This document shows positions 63,174 to 64,000 of a stretch of 64,000 bases of DNA, piece by piece. Location: the NCBI RefSeq assembly GCF_002288325.1, contig NZ_CP016780.1, positions 62,001 to 126,000 of the forward strand. Direction: 5' to 3'. Under the pieces are notes generated by a model that saw only the letters and a program-made list of their open reading frames with translations, was not told the origin of the DNA and did not search any database. The translations under genes and the position numbers were made by a program. Position 1 is the first letter of the stretch, and every line of letters begins with the position of its first letter. Source of the stretch: Candidatus Planktophila lacus (GTDB lineage Bacteria > Actinomycetota > Actinomycetes > Nanopelagicales > Nanopelagicaceae).

Positions 63174-64000
63174 TTAGCTGAAAATAACTGTGCGATGTCC
63201 AACGATAAAGATGCGATCTTCAGCATAGAGTTTTACCGCTTTAGCAAGTACGCGACGTTCGATATCTCGACCAAGTGCGATTAACTCTTCAGGTGAAGAT
63301 GAATGAGTTACATGTGCAACATCTTGTTCGATGATTGGACCTTCATCTAAATCAGCAGTAACAAAGTGTGCGGTTGCACCAATTATTTTTACACCGCGAT
63401 CATGGGCTTGGTGATAAGGCTTAGCGCCTTTAAATCCTGGCAAGAACGAGTGATGAATATTGATGATCTTGCCCGGAAGTGCCGCGCAGAAATCGTTTGA
63501 TAGAACCTGCATGTAACGAGCCAATACAACAAAATCAATTTTTAACTCTGCAACTTTTGCCAGCATAGCCTTCTCCTGAGCAGCTTTATTTGAGACATCA
63601 ACTGGCAGATACATAAATGGAATTCCATGAGATTCAACCAACTGCTTCAGATCTTCACGGTTTGAAACGACTAGTGGGATTTCAATCGGTAGCTCACCGA
63701 GTTCAAGGAGATACATTAAATCACGCAGGCAGTGGCTCTCTTTAGTAACCATAACGAGCGCTCGTGGCTTCTTTGCAGTCTCGCGAATATGTAGCGCTGG
63801 TGAGAATTTTCCTAAACCTTCGCCCAAACTCTTCTCGGCAGCGGCCAGGCCTTGTGATGTTTCGAAGCGAGTGCGCATCACAAATGTATTTGTTGTGTGA
63901 TCTGTGAACTGCTGATTTTCAATGATGTTGCCACCGCAGTTAAGCACGGCAGTTGTCATCGCATGGACAATGCCTGGTTGGTCTGCGCATTGCAGATTTG
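63174..64000 (-). CDS. purU: Formyltetrahydrofolate deformylase, partial (5' end beyond right edge)
   Basis: The frame is open to the window edge, so the start is missing; an internal ATG at 63959 is not the true start. Translation from the edge gives LQCADQPGIVHAMTTAVLN followed by CGGNIIENQQF, the ACT regulatory domain. The catalytic formyltransferase-like domain follows (VVLARYMQVLS, IINIHHSFLPGFKGAKPYHQA with catalytic Asn-His, and ATAHFVTADLDEGPIIEQDV with the Asp). It hydrolyses 10-formyl-THF to formate and THF, balancing one-carbon pools. Ends at TAA 63174-63176, 8 bases from the tRNA on the other strand. Confidence 0.94.
   Translation of the reverse strand, partial: NLQCADQPGIVHAMTTAVLNCGGNIIENQQFTDHTTNTFVMRTRFETSQGLAAAEKSLGEGLGKFSPALHIRETAKKPRALVMVTKESHCLRDLMYLLELGELPIEIPLVVSNREDLKQLVESHGIPFMYLPVDVSNKAAQEKAMLAKVAELKIDFVVLARYMQVLSNDFCAALPGKIINIHHSFLPGFKGAKPYHQAHDRGVKIIGATAHFVTADLDEGPIIEQDVAHVTHSSSPEELIALGRDIERRVLAKAVKLYAEDRIFIVGHRTVIFS

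Overview
The window is a gene-dense piece of an actinobacterial chromosome. The main evidence is a set of lineage-marker genes: carD, mshA, a mycothiol-synthase-like gene beside glnR and thiX, DUF3027, DUF3263, a MutT1-type Nudix-phosphatase fusion beside ppk, an actinobacterial serC-pdxH-citA cluster and a CIRCE-controlled groEL. The moderate G+C (by eye mid-40s percent), very short intergenic gaps, several overlapping convergent gene ends and many apparently leaderless promoters suggest a streamlined planktonic actinobacterium, such as a Nanopelagicales (acI)-like organism. The genus is an inference; no rRNA gene is present to confirm it.

Region by region. (1) 1-13686: cell-surface polysaccharide and surface-protein region. 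It holds a partial FkbM-like methyltransferase at the left edge, a GT4 glycosyltransferase, a DUF268 protein, a second FkbM methyltransferase, an O-antigen ligase/polymerase, a nucleotide-sugar dehydrogenase and a sugar epimerase. A DEAD-box helicase interrupts it, as does a sigma factor fused to a membrane/extracytoplasmic domain, which lies directly upstream of a large Thr/Ala-rich exported protein. Parts of this region are clearly AT-richer than the rest. (2) 13781-20131: ferric-reductase-like flavocytochrome, exported FMN-binding protein and ApbE flavin transferase, then UPF0303, PfkB kinase, aldose epimerase and a class III aminotransferase. (3) 20342-24115: an orphan HEPN-like protein and two tandem secreted paralogues with nearly identical 3' ends. 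(4) 24112-31839: mycothiol/redox/nitrogen block (short mshD-like gene, glnR, thiX, DUF4395, fur, ygfZ, two tiny membrane proteins, nitrobindin, asparaginase, mshA, ybjN, gpmA). (5) 31805-41200: LpqE-like lipoprotein, carD, fused ispDF, cysS, rlmB, GDSL hydrolase, ppk, mutT1-like, ppx. (6) 41297-50017: tRNA-Thr, carbonic anhydrase, hydrolase, NDH-2, DUF2867 protein, PLP decarboxylase, DUF3263, CIRCE-groEL, DUF3027, csp. (7) 50029-64000: DUF2530-like protein, two MFS transporters, serC, pdxH, citA, photolyase, GGDEF protein, small secreted protein, SDR, ChoD-like GMC oxidoreductase, saccharopine-dehydrogenase-like protein, tRNA-Arg and purU, which runs off the right edge.

How the genes fit together. 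The left part builds and presents the cell envelope, and the membrane-linked sigma factor is a candidate regulator of the adjacent surface protein. The centre supplies thiol redox balance (mycothiol, thioredoxin), flavin-based electron transfer and polyphosphate turnover (ppk, ppx, mutT1-like). The right part is core metabolism and chaperone function. Sixteen genes carry a TAnnnT box 6 or 7 bases before the start codon with no Shine-Dalgarno sequence between, and a few more have a near match. The most unusual items are the sigma-membrane fusion with its surface-protein neighbour, the two secreted paralogues, the half-size mycothiol synthase and the leaderless-promoter pattern.
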